Source of the DNA: an uncultured Eubacterium sp.
GTDB taxonomy: Bacteria; Bacillota; Clostridia; Lachnospirales; Lachnospiraceae
Assembly: GCA_910584245.1 (NCBI GenBank)
Contig: CAJTZF010000006.1
Span: forward strand, 21,909 to 85,908
Reading direction: 5' to 3'
Length of the DNA: 64,000 nt
The notes under the pieces were generated by a model. It was not told where the DNA came from. It searched no databases and saw nothing but the letters and a program-made list of their open reading frames with translations. The translations under genes were made by a program, and so were the position numbers. This document shows positions 1-8,368 of the stretch, one piece after another (within the stretch, counting starts at the first letter, position 1; each line of letters opens with the position of its first letter).

Positions 1-885
1 CGCCTCCTTCGGAATCTCAAAATCAGCGGCCGAATTAATATTTGAATAGGAAAGCTTCATATTCATATCCGACGTCTCAATATTCATAGCGGGAATTTCC
101 GCTTGTTCGCCTCCCTCTGCTTTTGCCAGATCGCTGATTGATCCCATCAAGGACTTCATCATCTTGTTCATAAATTCAGTCATAGAATACTCAATATGAG
201 AAATATTTTCCGTTTCACGGTCAATAAATATCGTCATTGTGATATCCCCGACCTCTTTTACCATAGCATTCAGAATCTCCTCCATCTGACTTTCGTCCTC
301 TCCTGCCAGTCCTAGGGAAGAACCCATAGAGGAGGACATGGATTTTATCATATCCTTGATTGCATCACCGGAAATCGTATAATCGTATACGAGATATTTC
401 TTGCCCTCTTTTTCCTGGTCGTCTTTTTTCACATATTTCGATATATCGTCTACGAGCTGCTTTGCCATATTATCCATACCGGAAACTGCCATCGCCTCGT
501 CCATATTGCCAAGTTCCATTTTACTCCATTCATCGTCCACTTTCGTATAAGTCACATACTTGTCATTTTCCTTCGCAATATAAGATTCCGATTTGACAGA
601 CGTTCCCGCACTGTTTAATGTCGACACGACCTTTGTCTTGACCGGGTCCATGAACATCGTACTTGTTATATCCATATCCATGTCGACGTCCTGGGAAAAG
701 TCACCGATCGATACTTTCATCTTTCCGCTCATCTTCGCCGTTATATCACAGTTCTTCGCCTCATTCAAATTTTTTACAGAGGCGGTCAGCAATGCTTCAT
801 CTGACTTGCCTCCACAGCCGGCCAGACACACCGCAGACAGAACTATACACATAAACAGACTCAAAAATCTCCTCATCTTTTTCAT
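1..885 (-). CDS. DUF6612-like lipoprotein (3' end outside window)
   Basis: About 295 residues are visible; the frame runs off the left edge, so the C-terminus is missing. The N-terminus has two lysines and arginines, a hydrophobic stretch and a lipobox ending L-A-G-C at residue 24, so the product is probably a lipoprotein on the outer face of the membrane. The body is acidic, rich in Met, Asp and Ser, with alternating strands that resemble the LolA/DUF6612 type of Firmicutes lipoproteins. Function is unknown. The ATG at 885 follows a GTGAGG-type ribosome site. It lies 25 bases downstream of pyrF on the same strand and may be the last gene of that unit. Confidence 0.8.
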   Translation of the reverse strand, partial: MKKMRRFLSLFMCIVLSAVCLAGCGGKSDEALLTASVKNLNEAKNCDITAKMSGKMKVSIGDFSQDVDMDMDITSTMFMDPVKTKVVSTLNSAGTSVKSESYIAKENDKYVTYTKVDDEWSKMELGNMDEAMAVSGMDNMAKQLVDDISKYVKKDDQEKEGKKYLVYDYTISGDAIKDMIKSMSSSMGSSLGLAGEDESQMEEILNAMVKEVGDITMTIFIDRETENISHIEYSMTEFMNKMMKSLMGSISDLAKAEGGEQAEIPAMNIETSDMNMKLSYSNINSAADFEIPKEA

Positions 886-910
886 TTTTTCCTCACTTTC
901 TGAGAACTTC

Positions 911-1834
911 TCATTCTCCAATGCATGATTTAATATCTTCCTTCATAGCAAGTGCTGCTGCCCTCGCTGCCTCCGCATAACCGCTATCACCGTATTTCCC
1001 ATACGCCGGCTGCTTATAAGCTGCGATGATACCTCTGGATGAATTCACAATTGCACCTAAACCATCTTCATTAAAATATGGAACAAGATCTTTCGCTGTT
1101 CCTCCCTGCGCACCATACCCAGGAACAAGAATATAAGATTTTGGCATTATCTTACGCAATACTTCTCCCATTTCGGGATACGTAGCCCCCACAACGGCTC
1201 CCACATAACTGTAGGAATCGCCCATACACTGTTTGGCCCACTCTGCCACATGCTCGCCGACCAATTCGTACAGCGGTTTTCCATCTATCTTCCGGTCCTG
1301 GAACTCGCCGCTCGATGGGTTCGAAGTCTTCACGAGAATAAACAAGCCTTTCTTCTCCTCCTTGCAGACATCAATAAATGGCTGGATTCCATCAATCCCC
1401 AAATACGGATTTACAGTAATAAAATCCTCTCCAAAAGCAGAAAGCTTCTTCCCGCCGACCTGGACAGTCCCGATATGCCCCGCGGCATACGCCGCCGAGC
1501 TCGACCCGATATCACTTCGCTTGACATCTCCGATCACTACCAGACCTTTTTCTTTACAATAATCTACGGTGCGCTGAAACGTCTGAAGCCCTGGAACCCC
1601 AAACTGCTCGTACATCGCAATCTGTGGTTTTACTGCCGGTACAATATCGCAGATAGCATCTACAATCCCCTTATTGTATTGCCAAACTGCCTCTGCCGCT
1701 GCCTCCAGCGTTTCCCCGTACTCCTTTAGAGCTCTCTCCTGCAAAAACCCCGGGACAAAATCCCACATCGGGTCCAGTCCGACTACAATCGGCGCTTCCA
1801 GTTTCTGAATCCGGTCAATTAAAACATTTATCAT
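911..1834 (-). CDS. pyrF: orotidine 5'-phosphate decarboxylase
   Basis: Converts orotidine 5'-phosphate to UMP, the last step of de novo pyrimidine synthesis, in the cytoplasm. The product has 307 residues, the length of the longer group II PyrF subfamily. The catalytic D-x-K-x-x-D-I motif is seen as GDVKRSDIGSS, and the C-terminal phosphate-binding stretch reads VPGYGAQGG. I chose the ATG at 1834 (MINVLIDR) because AAAGGAG stands 8 bases upstream. The longer frame would begin inside pyrC. It overlaps the pyrC stop by about 20 bases, so the two genes are translationally linked. Confidence 0.95.
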   Translation of the reverse strand: MINVLIDRIQKLEAPIVVGLDPMWDFVPGFLQERALKEYGETLEAAAEAVWQYNKGIVDAICDIVPAVKPQIAMYEQFGVPGLQTFQRTVDYCKEKGLVVIGDVKRSDIGSSSAAYAAGHIGTVQVGGKKLSAFGEDFITVNPYLGIDGIQPFIDVCKEEKKGLFILVKTSNPSSGEFQDRKIDGKPLYELVGEHVAEWAKQCMGDSYSYVGAVVGATYPEMGEVLRKIMPKSYILVPGYGAQGGTAKDLVPYFNEDGLGAIVNSSRGIIAAYKQPAYGKYGDSGYAEAARAAALAMKEDIKSCIGE

Positions 1835-3149
1835 CCATCTGCTCCTTTCCGCCTTCAAACGGATACACTACCTCTCCCGCAACAATCGTATATGCGATCG
1901 TTCCATATACTTCCCGGCCGTGGAATGGTGTATTTTTTCCCTTTGATACAAAATTATTCTTGTCGATCACGTACTTCTCCTCAAAATCCGCAATCGTAAT
2001 ATCCGCGGGCATGCCCGTCTGCAGCGACCCGCCTTCCACTCCCAGGATGGCGCACGGATTAGTACTCATTTTCCGGACAAGCTCCATCGGACTGAGAATT
2101 CCTGTCTTTACCAATTCTGTCACCGCCAGGGAAAACGCCGTCTCCGATCCCACAATGCCAAACGGAGCCTCTGCGATCGTCCTCTCCTTCTCCTCTTTGC
2201 TATGTGGGGCGTGGTCAGTAGAGACTGCATCCATAATTCCACTGGCAAGCCCCTGGCGAAGCCGGTCAACGTCGGTGGCGCTTCGCAATGGCGGATTCAT
2301 TTTATAATTTGCGTCGTCACACAAAATATCCTCGTCGGTAAGTGTAAAGTGGTGGGGGCACACTTCTCCCGTCACGGCAAGCCCTTCCTCCTTTGCGCGC
2401 TGGATCATGTCAACACTGTCCTTCGTCGAACAGTGGCACAAATGAAGCTTCGCTCCCGTCTCCTTTGCCAGCAGAATATCTCTCGCCACAATCACATCCT
2501 CTACCGCGTTCGTGATTCCCTTAATACCAAGTTTTTCCGCCTGAGGACCGGCATTCACCGCTCCTCCACCCACAAGGTTTATATCCTCGCAATGAGCCAT
2601 AACCGGTATGGAAAGCCTTGCCGCCTCCCGCATCGCCATCCGGTAAATTCCGGCATTCATAACGCTTCTTCCATCCTCGCTGATTGCCTTCGCGCCCGCC
2701 TTCACCATACCATCAATATCCGTAATTTCTTTCCCCAGCTGGCCAACCGTCACCGCTCCCACCGGGTACACATGAATTGGACTATCTTTTTCTGAGATTT
2801 CAAGAACCTTTCGGATCCTCTCCGGGCAGTCTGTAGGCGGGTTCGTATTCGGCATCGGACAAACAGCGGTGAATCCTCCTTTGGCTGCCGCCATCGTCCC
2901 CGTCCGGACCGTTTCCTTATACTCAAAACCCGGCTCGCGCAAATGCACGTGCAGATCCACAAACCCGGGCATGACGTACTTGCCTGCCACATCCAGCTCC
3001 CTGACGTCTCCGCTGAAAAACAGCTCCTTTTTGTCCTCCGGGAGAGAGCCCACTGCCGCGACCGTCCCGTCCATAACGTACAAATCGCATATTTGATCGC
3101 AACCGGCTGCCGGATCCAGCAAATGGCCATTCTTAATCCATAGGTTCAA
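1815..3149 (-). CDS. pyrC: dihydroorotase
   Basis: Cyclises N-carbamoyl-aspartate to dihydroorotate in pyrimidine synthesis. Class I type, 444 residues. Metal and substrate motifs are visible in order: DLHVHLREPG near residue 70, AHCED, CHCST, and STDHAPHSKEEK for the catalytic Asp region. No ATG fits the family N-terminus (NLWIKNGHLLDP). The best start is a TTG at 3147-3149, preceded by GGAAAGGTGG about nine bases upstream. It overlaps the 3' end of the Nudix-like gene by 17 bases. A longer frame to 3221 exists but lies wholly inside that neighbour. The start is moderately certain and the function is very certain. Confidence 0.93.
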   Translation of the reverse strand: MNLWIKNGHLLDPAAGCDQICDLYVMDGTVAAVGSLPEDKKELFFSGDVRELDVAGKYVMPGFVDLHVHLREPGFEYKETVRTGTMAAAKGGFTAVCPMPNTNPPTDCPERIRKVLEISEKDSPIHVYPVGAVTVGQLGKEITDIDGMVKAGAKAISEDGRSVMNAGIYRMAMREAARLSIPVMAHCEDINLVGGGAVNAGPQAEKLGIKGITNAVEDVIVARDILLAKETGAKLHLCHCSTKDSVDMIQRAKEEGLAVTGEVCPHHFTLTDEDILCDDANYKMNPPLRSATDVDRLRQGLASGIMDAVSTDHAPHSKEEKERTIAEAPFGIVGSETAFSLAVTELVKTGILSPMELVRKMSTNPCAILGVEGGSLQTGMPADITIADFEEKYVIDKNNFVSKGKNTPFHGREVYGTIAYTIVAGEVVYPFEGGKEQMDDKCFN

Positions 3150-3588
3150 CGAACAAATCCACCTTTCCAAAGTCATCCAAGTCAAAGCTGCTTGTAAGGC
3201 CGGAGCGCTCAATATCCTCACGCACCGCCTTGTTCGTTATAACCTCTGCGAGCTCCTCTTTGGAAACCCACTTGCTGTCATTGAGATCCTCCGCCAGAAC
3301 AACCGTAGACGTCTGCGCCGTACACTCAAACGCAATTCCCACGCTGCATACCTCGCCAGCAGTAAATCCCCATGTATACAGAGGCCGGTCGACCTGAACC
3401 GGAATCCCGGTCTTTTCCTCTACGATCCGCTGCACCGCCTTTTCGGGTGTCTCCCCAAATCCCATTACACCATCGATAAATTCCCACTGGTATGGATCAA
3501 AAATCCGATCATCATACCATTTTTCCACTACAAGATATTTCTCGCAGCATTTCACAATTCCTTTAATCAGTATGCGGTACTTATCCAT
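3133..3588 (-). CDS. Nudix-fold protein with degenerate Nudix box
   Basis: A 151-residue protein with the Nudix fold pattern, set between asd and pyrC. The box starts correctly as G-V-M-G-F-G-E and continues with seven residues to Arg, but then reads R-I-V-E-E-K-T-G-I where the family has R-E-x-x-E-E-x-G. Two of the three metal-binding glutamates are therefore replaced by Ile and Lys. By family knowledge this should weaken or abolish pyrophosphohydrolase activity, so a ligand-sensing or regulatory role is possible. The gene begins 16 bases after asd with the ribosome site AAAGGGG. Confidence 0.8.
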   Translation of the reverse strand: MDKYRILIKGIVKCCEKYLVVEKWYDDRIFDPYQWEFIDGVMGFGETPEKAVQRIVEEKTGIPVQVDRPLYTWGFTAGEVCSVGIAFECTAQTSTVVLAEDLNDSKWVSKEELAEVITNKAVREDIERSGLTSSFDLDDFGKVDLFVEPMD

Positions 3589-3604
3589 GCCGATTCCCCT
3601 TTCC

Positions 3605-4690
3605 TTATTTCTTCGTGATAAATCCTTTCGCCTTTAATAACTCTGCAATGAGTACCGCCCCGCCTGCCGCGCCGCGCACAGTATTGTGTGACAATCCCAC
3701 GAACTTCCAGTCAAAATGCGTATCCTCACGCAGCCGGCCAATACTCACTCCAAATCCATTTTCATAGTCAACGTCCAATGCCACCTGTGGACGGTCCTCA
3801 TCCTCCAAATATTGTATAAACTGCTTCGGCGCGCTCGGAAGCTCCAGCTCCTGAGGCATTCCTCGAAACTCCGTCAAAGACTGAACCAGTTCTTCTTTCG
3901 TTGGTTTTTTATCGAAACTAATAAAAACTGCCGCCGTATGCCCGTCTAAAACAGGTACGCGGATGCACTGGCACGTAATGAGCGGCGCATCCGCCTTCTC
4001 AATCTTGCCATCCACTACCTTTCCAAAAATGCGGAGAGGCTCCTGTTCGCTCTTTTCTTCCTCTCCCCCGATATAAGGAATAATATTGTGCTCCATCTCC
4101 GGCCAGTCCTTAAATGTTTTGCCAGCCCCGGAAATCGCCTGGTATGTCGTCGCTACTACGAGTGACGGCTCAAATTTCCTCCAGGCCGTAAGCGCAGGTG
4201 TGTAGCTCTGAATGGAACAATTCGGTTTCACAACGATAAACCCTCTTGTCGTACCCAAACGCTTTTTCTGGCTCGCAAGCACCTCAAGATGTTCAGGGTT
4301 TATCTCTGGCACAACCATCGGCACATCCGGCGTCCAGCGGTGTGCACTATTATTGGAAACAACCGGCGTCTCAGTCTTCGCATATGCCTCCTCAATGTCA
4401 CGGATCTCCTCTTTTGACATGTCAACAGCGCTGAACACGAAATCCACCTCACTGCTGACCTGCTCTACCTCATTCACATTTTTCACAATCATTTTTTTGA
4501 CTGCCTCCGGCATAGGCGTCTGCATTTTCCAACGGCCGCCTACGGCGTCCTCGTACGTTTTTCCCTCGCTCCTCGGACTTGCTGCAATCGCTGCCACCTC
4601 AAACCACGGATGATCCTCCAAAAGAGAAATAAATCTCTGTCCTACCATTCCAGTACCTCCAAGGATACCTACCTTTAACCTATCGCCCAT
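3605..4690 (-). CDS. asd: aspartate-semialdehyde dehydrogenase
   Basis: Reduces aspartyl phosphate to aspartate semialdehyde, the branch point to lysine/diaminopimelate, threonine and methionine. The 361-residue length fits the archaeal/fungal-like branch of the family. The Rossmann motif VGILGGTGMVGQRF begins at residue 6. The catalytic cysteine lies in VVKPNCSIQ, and a late conserved GLSHNTVRGAAGGA segment is present. The ATG at 4690 has GGAGGG five bases upstream. The longer frame (eight more residues) covers this ribosome site and is rejected. A vegetative promoter is visible just upstream (4727-4755). Confidence 0.95.
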   Translation of the reverse strand: MGDRLKVGILGGTGMVGQRFISLLEDHPWFEVAAIAASPRSEGKTYEDAVGGRWKMQTPMPEAVKKMIVKNVNEVEQVSSEVDFVFSAVDMSKEEIRDIEEAYAKTETPVVSNNSAHRWTPDVPMVVPEINPEHLEVLASQKKRLGTTRGFIVVKPNCSIQSYTPALTAWRKFEPSLVVATTYQAISGAGKTFKDWPEMEHNIIPYIGGEEEKSEQEPLRIFGKVVDGKIEKADAPLITCQCIRVPVLDGHTAAVFISFDKKPTKEELVQSLTEFRGMPQELELPSAPKQFIQYLEDEDRPQVALDVDYENGFGVSIGRLREDTHFDWKFVGLSHNTVRGAAGGAVLIAELLKAKGFITKK

Positions 4691-4726
4691 TTTTTCCCTC
4701 CATTCTGTACTCACATAATCGTCTTT

Positions 4727-4755
4727 ATCATACTACATTTTAGATAAGATTTCAA
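4727..4755 (-). promoter_or_regulatory. sigma-A type promoter of asd
   Basis: On the minus strand TTGAAA (4750-4755) and TATGAT (4727-4732) are separated by 17 bases, about 35 bases ahead of the asd start. It stands back-to-back with the cold-shock promoter. Confidence 0.7.
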
Positions 4756-4771
4756 GCTTTTAAAAAACCCT

Positions 4772-4800
4772 TTGACATTTACAGCTACTTATGTTATTGT
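4772..4800 (+). promoter_or_regulatory. sigma-A type promoter of cold-shock gene
   Basis: TTGACA (4772-4777), a 17-base spacer, then TATTGT (4795-4800). The ATG follows 38 bases later, so the leader is short and lacks a long cspA-type 5' UTR. Confidence 0.7.
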
Positions 4801-4838
4801 TAGATGGTATTAATATTTTAGTTTTAGGAGGCAACAAC

Positions 4839-5036
4839 ATGAAAGGTACAGTAAAGTGGTTTAATGCGAAAAAAGGATTCGGATTTATTTCGGATGAGAC
4901 TGGAAACGATGTATTTGTACATTTTTCCGCTCTGCAGATGGATGGCTTCAAAGTCCTGGACGAAGGCGATGAAGTAGAATTCGAAGTAGTAAATGGCGAA
5001 AAAGGCCCGCAGGCAGCAAATGTAACCAAGTTATAA
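4839..5036 (+). CDS. cold-shock protein, CspA family
   Basis: A 65-residue single-domain cold-shock protein that binds single-stranded RNA and DNA in the cytoplasm. Both nucleic-acid motifs are present: KGFGFI (RNP1) and VFVHF (RNP2), with the family start MKGTVKWFNAKKG. AGGAGG stands eight bases before the ATG at 4839. A longer frame starting at 4791 overlaps the promoter and is rejected. The gene is monocistronic, with its own promoter and a strong terminator. Confidence 0.97.
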   Translation: MKGTVKWFNAKKGFGFISDETGNDVFVHFSALQMDGFKVLDEGDEVEFEVVNGEKGPQAANVTKL

Positions 5037-5107
5037 TCGAATTGAATGGACTAATTTTTATATAAACGTATGTAAAAGTTAAAAATTACAAGTGGTTGTA
5101 ACCCAGC

Positions 5108-5148
5108 AGAACGGTTCAAATCCGACATTTGGGCCGTTCTTTTTTTTG
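5108..5148 (+). terminator. terminator of cold-shock gene
   Basis: Stem of 14 pairs including two G-T pairs: AGAACGGTTCAAAT against ATTTGGGCCGTTCT with loop CCGAC, then a run of T. The left arm carries a GGTTCAAATCC string like a tRNA T-loop (see findings). Confidence 0.85.
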
Positions 5149-5164
5149 TTTTTTTGACAAATTT

Positions 5165-5192
5165 TTGACAAACTTATTTTCTTTAATAAGAT
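5165..5192 (+). promoter_or_regulatory. promoter of PepSY gene
   Basis: TTGACA (5165-5170), a 16-base spacer, TAAGAT (5187-5192), 31 bases before the PepSY start codon. A second TTGACA lies 11 bases upstream without a matching -10. Confidence 0.6.
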
Positions 5193-5223
5193 TAGAGTTT
5201 ATAAAAGAAAGGACTGATGTATC

Positions 5224-5952
5224 ATGAAAAAATCACACGCATCCCTATTTATCATACTTTCTCTTGCTTTGTGCGTATTCGCTTCGTGTATCCACAGTAA
5301 TGAGGCAAAAGCAAAACAGCTCCGCACACTAAACGACGCAAAGCAAGCGGCAAAAAAACAAGTTCCTTCCGCACAAATTACCGAAATCGAGATGAAGCAG
5401 GGGGCTGCGTCCTGCGAAGTTTCCCTGAGAAAAGGAAGTAAGGAATATGATTTGAAGTTCCGGACTTCAGACGGCAAACTGATCGAATATGAGTGGGAAC
5501 TGCCTAATACAAGCTACTCTATGCAAAATAAACCAGCCGTATCAAATTCCACAATTAAAAAGAAGGCTTTAAAACAAGTAAAAAAGGGAAAGATTGTATC
5601 AATAAAGCTCAAGGTGGACGATGGCCTTCAGGAGTACAAAGTATCCCTGACAAAGGGAAAACGCCAGTACACTCTTGTTTACAATGCAAAAAATGCAAAG
5701 CTCCTCGAATATAAGTGGAAACTGGTATCCTCAAATGCCGCTTCGTCCAACAAGTATATCGGCGAGCAAAAGGCAAGAAAAATTGCATTGGCAAAGGCGC
5801 CCGGCGCCACAGTCACCAAATTCGAGTTTGACCATGATGATGGCATAGCTGTGTACGAAATTGAGATGAAAAAAGATGGTTATGAATACGACGTGAAGAT
5901 TGATGCCAAAACAGGAGAAGTTATTGAATTTGAAAAAGAATTTGACGACTAA
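5224..5952 (+). CDS. secreted triple PepSY-domain protein
   Basis: A 242-residue exported protein. An N-terminal signal sequence ends near a cysteine at residue 22 (V-F-A-S-C), a marginal lipobox, so either lipid anchoring or ordinary signal cleavage is possible. Three PepSY-like repeats follow (about residues 35-95, 108-165 and 175-242). Each starts with a helix carrying A-K-x-x-A or A-L-K-Q and ends in x-Y-x-x-K-(I/F)-(D/R)-x-(K/S)-x-G-x-(L/V)-(I/L)-E-(Y/F). PepSY domains are known from peptidase propeptides and are thought to inhibit proteases or bind cell-wall components. The substrate here is unknown. Ribosome site AAAGGA is present. Confidence 0.85.
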   Translation: MKKSHASLFIILSLALCVFASCIHSNEAKAKQLRTLNDAKQAAKKQVPSAQITEIEMKQGAASCEVSLRKGSKEYDLKFRTSDGKLIEYEWELPNTSYSMQNKPAVSNSTIKKKALKQVKKGKIVSIKLKVDDGLQEYKVSLTKGKRQYTLVYNAKNAKLLEYKWKLVSSNAASSNKYIGEQKARKIALAKAPGATVTKFEFDHDDGIAVYEIEMKKDGYEYDVKIDAKTGEVIEFEKEFDD

Positions 5953-5982
5953 ACGCCCTCCTTCAAATTAGACGGGCAGAAA

Positions 5983-6022
5983 AAAACGGTGTTAGGACTC
6001 GTATCCTGGCACCGTTTTGTGT
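5983..6022. terminator. bidirectional terminator between PepSY gene and spoVAC
   Basis: A 15-pair stem with a six-base loop: AAAACGGTGTTAGGA against TCCTGGCACCGTTTT, with two G-T pairs. It is flanked by an A-run on the left and T-run on the right, so it works for both convergent genes. Confidence 0.85.
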
Positions 6023-6053
6023 ACTATCTGAAAAGGACACCTCTTTGCGGACG

Positions 6054-6554
6054 TCAAAACCACCCCATCCACTTCCCGATCCAATAAATTAGTCCAAGCG
6101 CCCAGCTTGTCACTACACCATACAGGATGACCGGTCCCGCAATTGTAAAAATCTTACATCCAACACCAAACACCCAGCCCTCCTTTTTGAACTCGATCGC
6201 AGGCGCCGCCACACTGTTGGCAAACCCGGTAATAGGTACAAGCGTTCCGGCTCCGGCAAAATTAGCAATCTTAGGATATATATTAAACCCTGTCAAAAGC
6301 ACGCTCAATAAAATGAGGGAAAGCGTATTGTATAACGCGGCTGTCTCCTTGTCCAATCCCAGATTCATATAAAGAGTGATCAGTCCCTGGCCAATCACAC
6401 ATATGATACCGCCGACCAAAAACGCCTTGAGCAGATTTATCATCCAGCTGACCTTGGGCGTATTTTCATCCACATAGTCATTATAACGATTGTTGCGCTC
6501 CTCTGGAACACTTTCATAGATTACTTCACTAATATCTGTCTTTTCATTATCCAT
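6054..6554 (-). CDS. spoVAC: stage V sporulation protein AC
   Basis: A 166-residue membrane protein of the SpoVA channel, which imports dipicolinic acid into the forespore and releases it at germination. In Bacillus SpoVAC behaves as a mechanosensitive channel. Four or so hydrophobic segments follow a charged N-terminal tail (residues 1-36). The family core FAGAGTLVPITGFANSVAAP is intact. The ribosome site is AGGAAAGG-like and the gene starts 55 bases after spoVAB. It is the last gene before the terminator at 5983-6022, so the usual spoVAD and spoVAE do not follow it here. Confidence 0.93.
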   Translation of the reverse strand: MDNEKTDISEVIYESVPEERNNRYNDYVDENTPKVSWMINLLKAFLVGGIICVIGQGLITLYMNLGLDKETAALYNTLSLILLSVLLTGFNIYPKIANFAGAGTLVPITGFANSVAAPAIEFKKEGWVFGVGCKIFTIAGPVILYGVVTSWALGLIYWIGKWMGWF

Positions 6555-6609
6555 ATTTAACCCTTCCTTTCACAAAAATATGACGCATCTCCGGCCGATT
6601 GGCTTTCTT

Positions 6610-7023
6610 TCATATAAAATACTGAAATATCGTTCCAAAAAGCTTTCCAAGTGCAATGGCAAAAATTACAATCGGAAGCCCCTCTCTCATTTTCATCCGT
6701 TTCACAAAAATCGGGACAACACGCAGGTTTTCTGCAAGCGCCATCGCGAGACAACCGACAAACACGCCGGAACAAAGGCCAAATACTGCCATCCCTGCCT
6801 GGCTGACCGGGAAATGCCGGACAAACAGAATCAAAATATTTCCAAATGTCCCGCCCAGTATGATTACATTTTCATACCCATACAAATGAGCCGCTGTCCC
6901 TGTACGGTGGCAAAGCCTTGGGACAACGCCAAGCATCGTAATAAACGCGAAAATTCCGGCTGACACCGTGACGCCAAAACTCAATCCTAGAAAGCTAAGG
7001 AATATATTCTCAATTAACATCAA
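6610..7023 (-). CDS. spoVAB: stage V sporulation protein AB
   Basis: A 137-residue membrane protein with about four hydrophobic segments and the family pattern FAFITMLGVVPRL near residue 26. It is part of the SpoVA dipicolinate transport system in the developing forespore. Its start overlaps the end of spoVAA by 14 bases, typical of the Bacillus spoVA operon order AA-AB-AC. Confidence 0.9.
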   Translation of the reverse strand: MMLIENIFLSFLGLSFGVTVSAGIFAFITMLGVVPRLCHRTGTAAHLYGYENVIILGGTFGNILILFVRHFPVSQAGMAVFGLCSGVFVGCLAMALAENLRVVPIFVKRMKMREGLPIVIFAIALGKLFGTIFQYFI

Positions 7024-7636
7024 TAGTCTTGCCCTCCCTTGAAGCGGATTTGAGCATCGCTTTATTCATTTGCTCCTCATACGTCCGCATTTCCACCTGG
7101 ATCGGCGTCGGGTCATTCTTAATATCCCGTCTCTTAAAATGATTATAGAACACGATAATTCCGATGGGAAGTCCGATCGCATATGAGATTTCCAGCACAC
7201 CGCCCCCGGTCTGAAGCTGTCCGGTAACCATCTGGTATACCTTTCCAAACACACTGGATACATTTACATCCTCATTAAATGTCATAATAGTAAAGGCAGA
7301 TCCAAAGAAAATTACGGCAGCCACCATAATAGTTTTCACATATTCCCATACTTTGCCCGGTTTCTTGCCCTCCTCATATTCGACGATAAAATCAAGTTCC
7401 CCGAGATTCTCAATCGTAACATCGGGATAGACCTTGTGTATCGTCTCATAAACTTTCGTGATCGTGAACATAGTGAGCTTCTGGCCATCGTTGGGAAGCG
7501 TGTAAAAAGGCTCTTTATCAAGCTTCTGCACCATTGTCTTATTGACACTGTACAGCGTAGCTACATCTTTCAGCTTCAAATTCCGTTTTGAGACTGGGAT
7601 ATTTTGTTCCACTTTTACATAAAGAATGTCTTCCAT
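7010..7636 (-). CDS. spoVAA: stage V sporulation protein AA
   Basis: The product has 208 residues, close to Bacillus SpoVAA. The soluble N-terminal half (MEDILYVKVEQN and onwards) is followed by two membrane segments near residues 105-125 and 150-170 and a short charged tail. It is the first gene of spoVAA-AB-AC. I chose the ATG at 7636 because GGAG lies nine bases upstream. The longer frame (to 7702) would place its start inside the forespore promoter at 7682-7711. Confidence 0.92.
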   Translation of the reverse strand: MEDILYVKVEQNIPVSKRNLKLKDVATLYSVNKTMVQKLDKEPFYTLPNDGQKLTMFTITKVYETIHKVYPDVTIENLGELDFIVEYEEGKKPGKVWEYVKTIMVAAVIFFGSAFTIMTFNEDVNVSSVFGKVYQMVTGQLQTGGGVLEISYAIGLPIGIIVFYNHFKRRDIKNDPTPIQVEMRTYEEQMNKAMLKSASREGKTIDVN

Positions 7637-7681
7637 AAAAAACTTCTCCATTTCTACAACCTGACGGCATTGATTTACACC

Positions 7682-7711
7682 TACTATTACCAGCATATCC
7701 ATTTTTTATTC
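7682..7711 (-). promoter_or_regulatory. forespore sigma-F/sigma-G promoter of spoVAA
   Basis: On the minus strand GAATA (7707-7711), 15 bases, then GGTAATAGTA (7682-7691). The second element matches the sigma-F/G -10 consensus GGnrAnAnTw at every position, and GAATA matches the sigma-G -35 GmATR. By analogy with Bacillus spoVA, forespore control is expected. Confidence 0.65.
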
Positions 7712-7774
7712 ACGCAAAATCACAAGCGAAAACAGAACGAATATAATAGTAAAAAACAATCAGGGGAAACTCAT

Positions 7775-8350
7775 ATGGCTATTAAAATTTTTGTCGACCA
7801 GGGGCATAATCCCTATGGCTTTAATGCTGGCGCGGAAGGTTTTGGAGCAAGGGAACAGGACATCACGTACATTGTCGGCGCTTATCTCGCGGATATCCTG
7901 GCAGCAGATTACCGTTTTGAGGTCGCTACATCACGGCAGAACCCTACCGAGATATTAGGCTACGATACAAACTCCAGCCTGCGGGAGCGCGTGGACATGG
8001 CTAATACATGGGGCGCCGATTATTTCATCAGCATACACGTAAATGCAAATGTAAACCCCTCCATCAATGGCACGGAATCTTATGTTTATGCGGAGGGCAG
8101 TCCATCCTATTACCTTGGACAGGAAATCGTGCAGGAAATCGTTCGCCGCGTAGGCACAAAAAATAACGGCACGTATGTACGGCCGTCATTATATGTTCTG
8201 CGGCGGACACAGATGCCCGCCGTCCTTGTGGAACTCGCCTATATATCCAATTACGAAGACTTCGTATTGCTCACTACAATGCAGTACCAGTTTGCATATG
8301 GCATTTATGTGGGACTGCTGAATTACCTCGGGCTGCCCCAGCTGTCATAA
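7775..8350 (+). CDS. N-acetylmuramoyl-L-alanine amidase (Amidase_3)
   Basis: A 191-residue zinc amidase that cuts the bond between MurNAc and the stem peptide. Zinc ligands and catalytic residues can be placed: His in DQGHNP (residue 11), Glu in GFGAREQD (about residue 26), His in SIHVNAN, and the catalytic Glu in LVELAYISN. There is no signal peptide and no wall-binding domain, as in CwlC-like enzymes that act on the mother-cell wall from inside. It is divergent from the spoVA operon, which fits a sporulation role (inference). The ATG at 7775 follows AGGGGA; the longer upstream frame covers the spoVAA promoter. Confidence 0.93.
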   Translation: MAIKIFVDQGHNPYGFNAGAEGFGAREQDITYIVGAYLADILAADYRFEVATSRQNPTEILGYDTNSSLRERVDMANTWGADYFISIHVNANVNPSINGTESYVYAEGSPSYYLGQEIVQEIVRRVGTKNNGTYVRPSLYVLRRTQMPAVLVELAYISNYEDFVLLTTMQYQFAYGIYVGLLNYLGLPQLS

Positions 8351-8368
8351 AACGCTTCGCCAGCGCCT

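Noticed and set aside
2202..2795. 197-codon plus-strand frame opposite pyrC
   Set aside because: Lies wholly antisense to pyrC, has no ribosome site, and its composition is that of a shadow frame.
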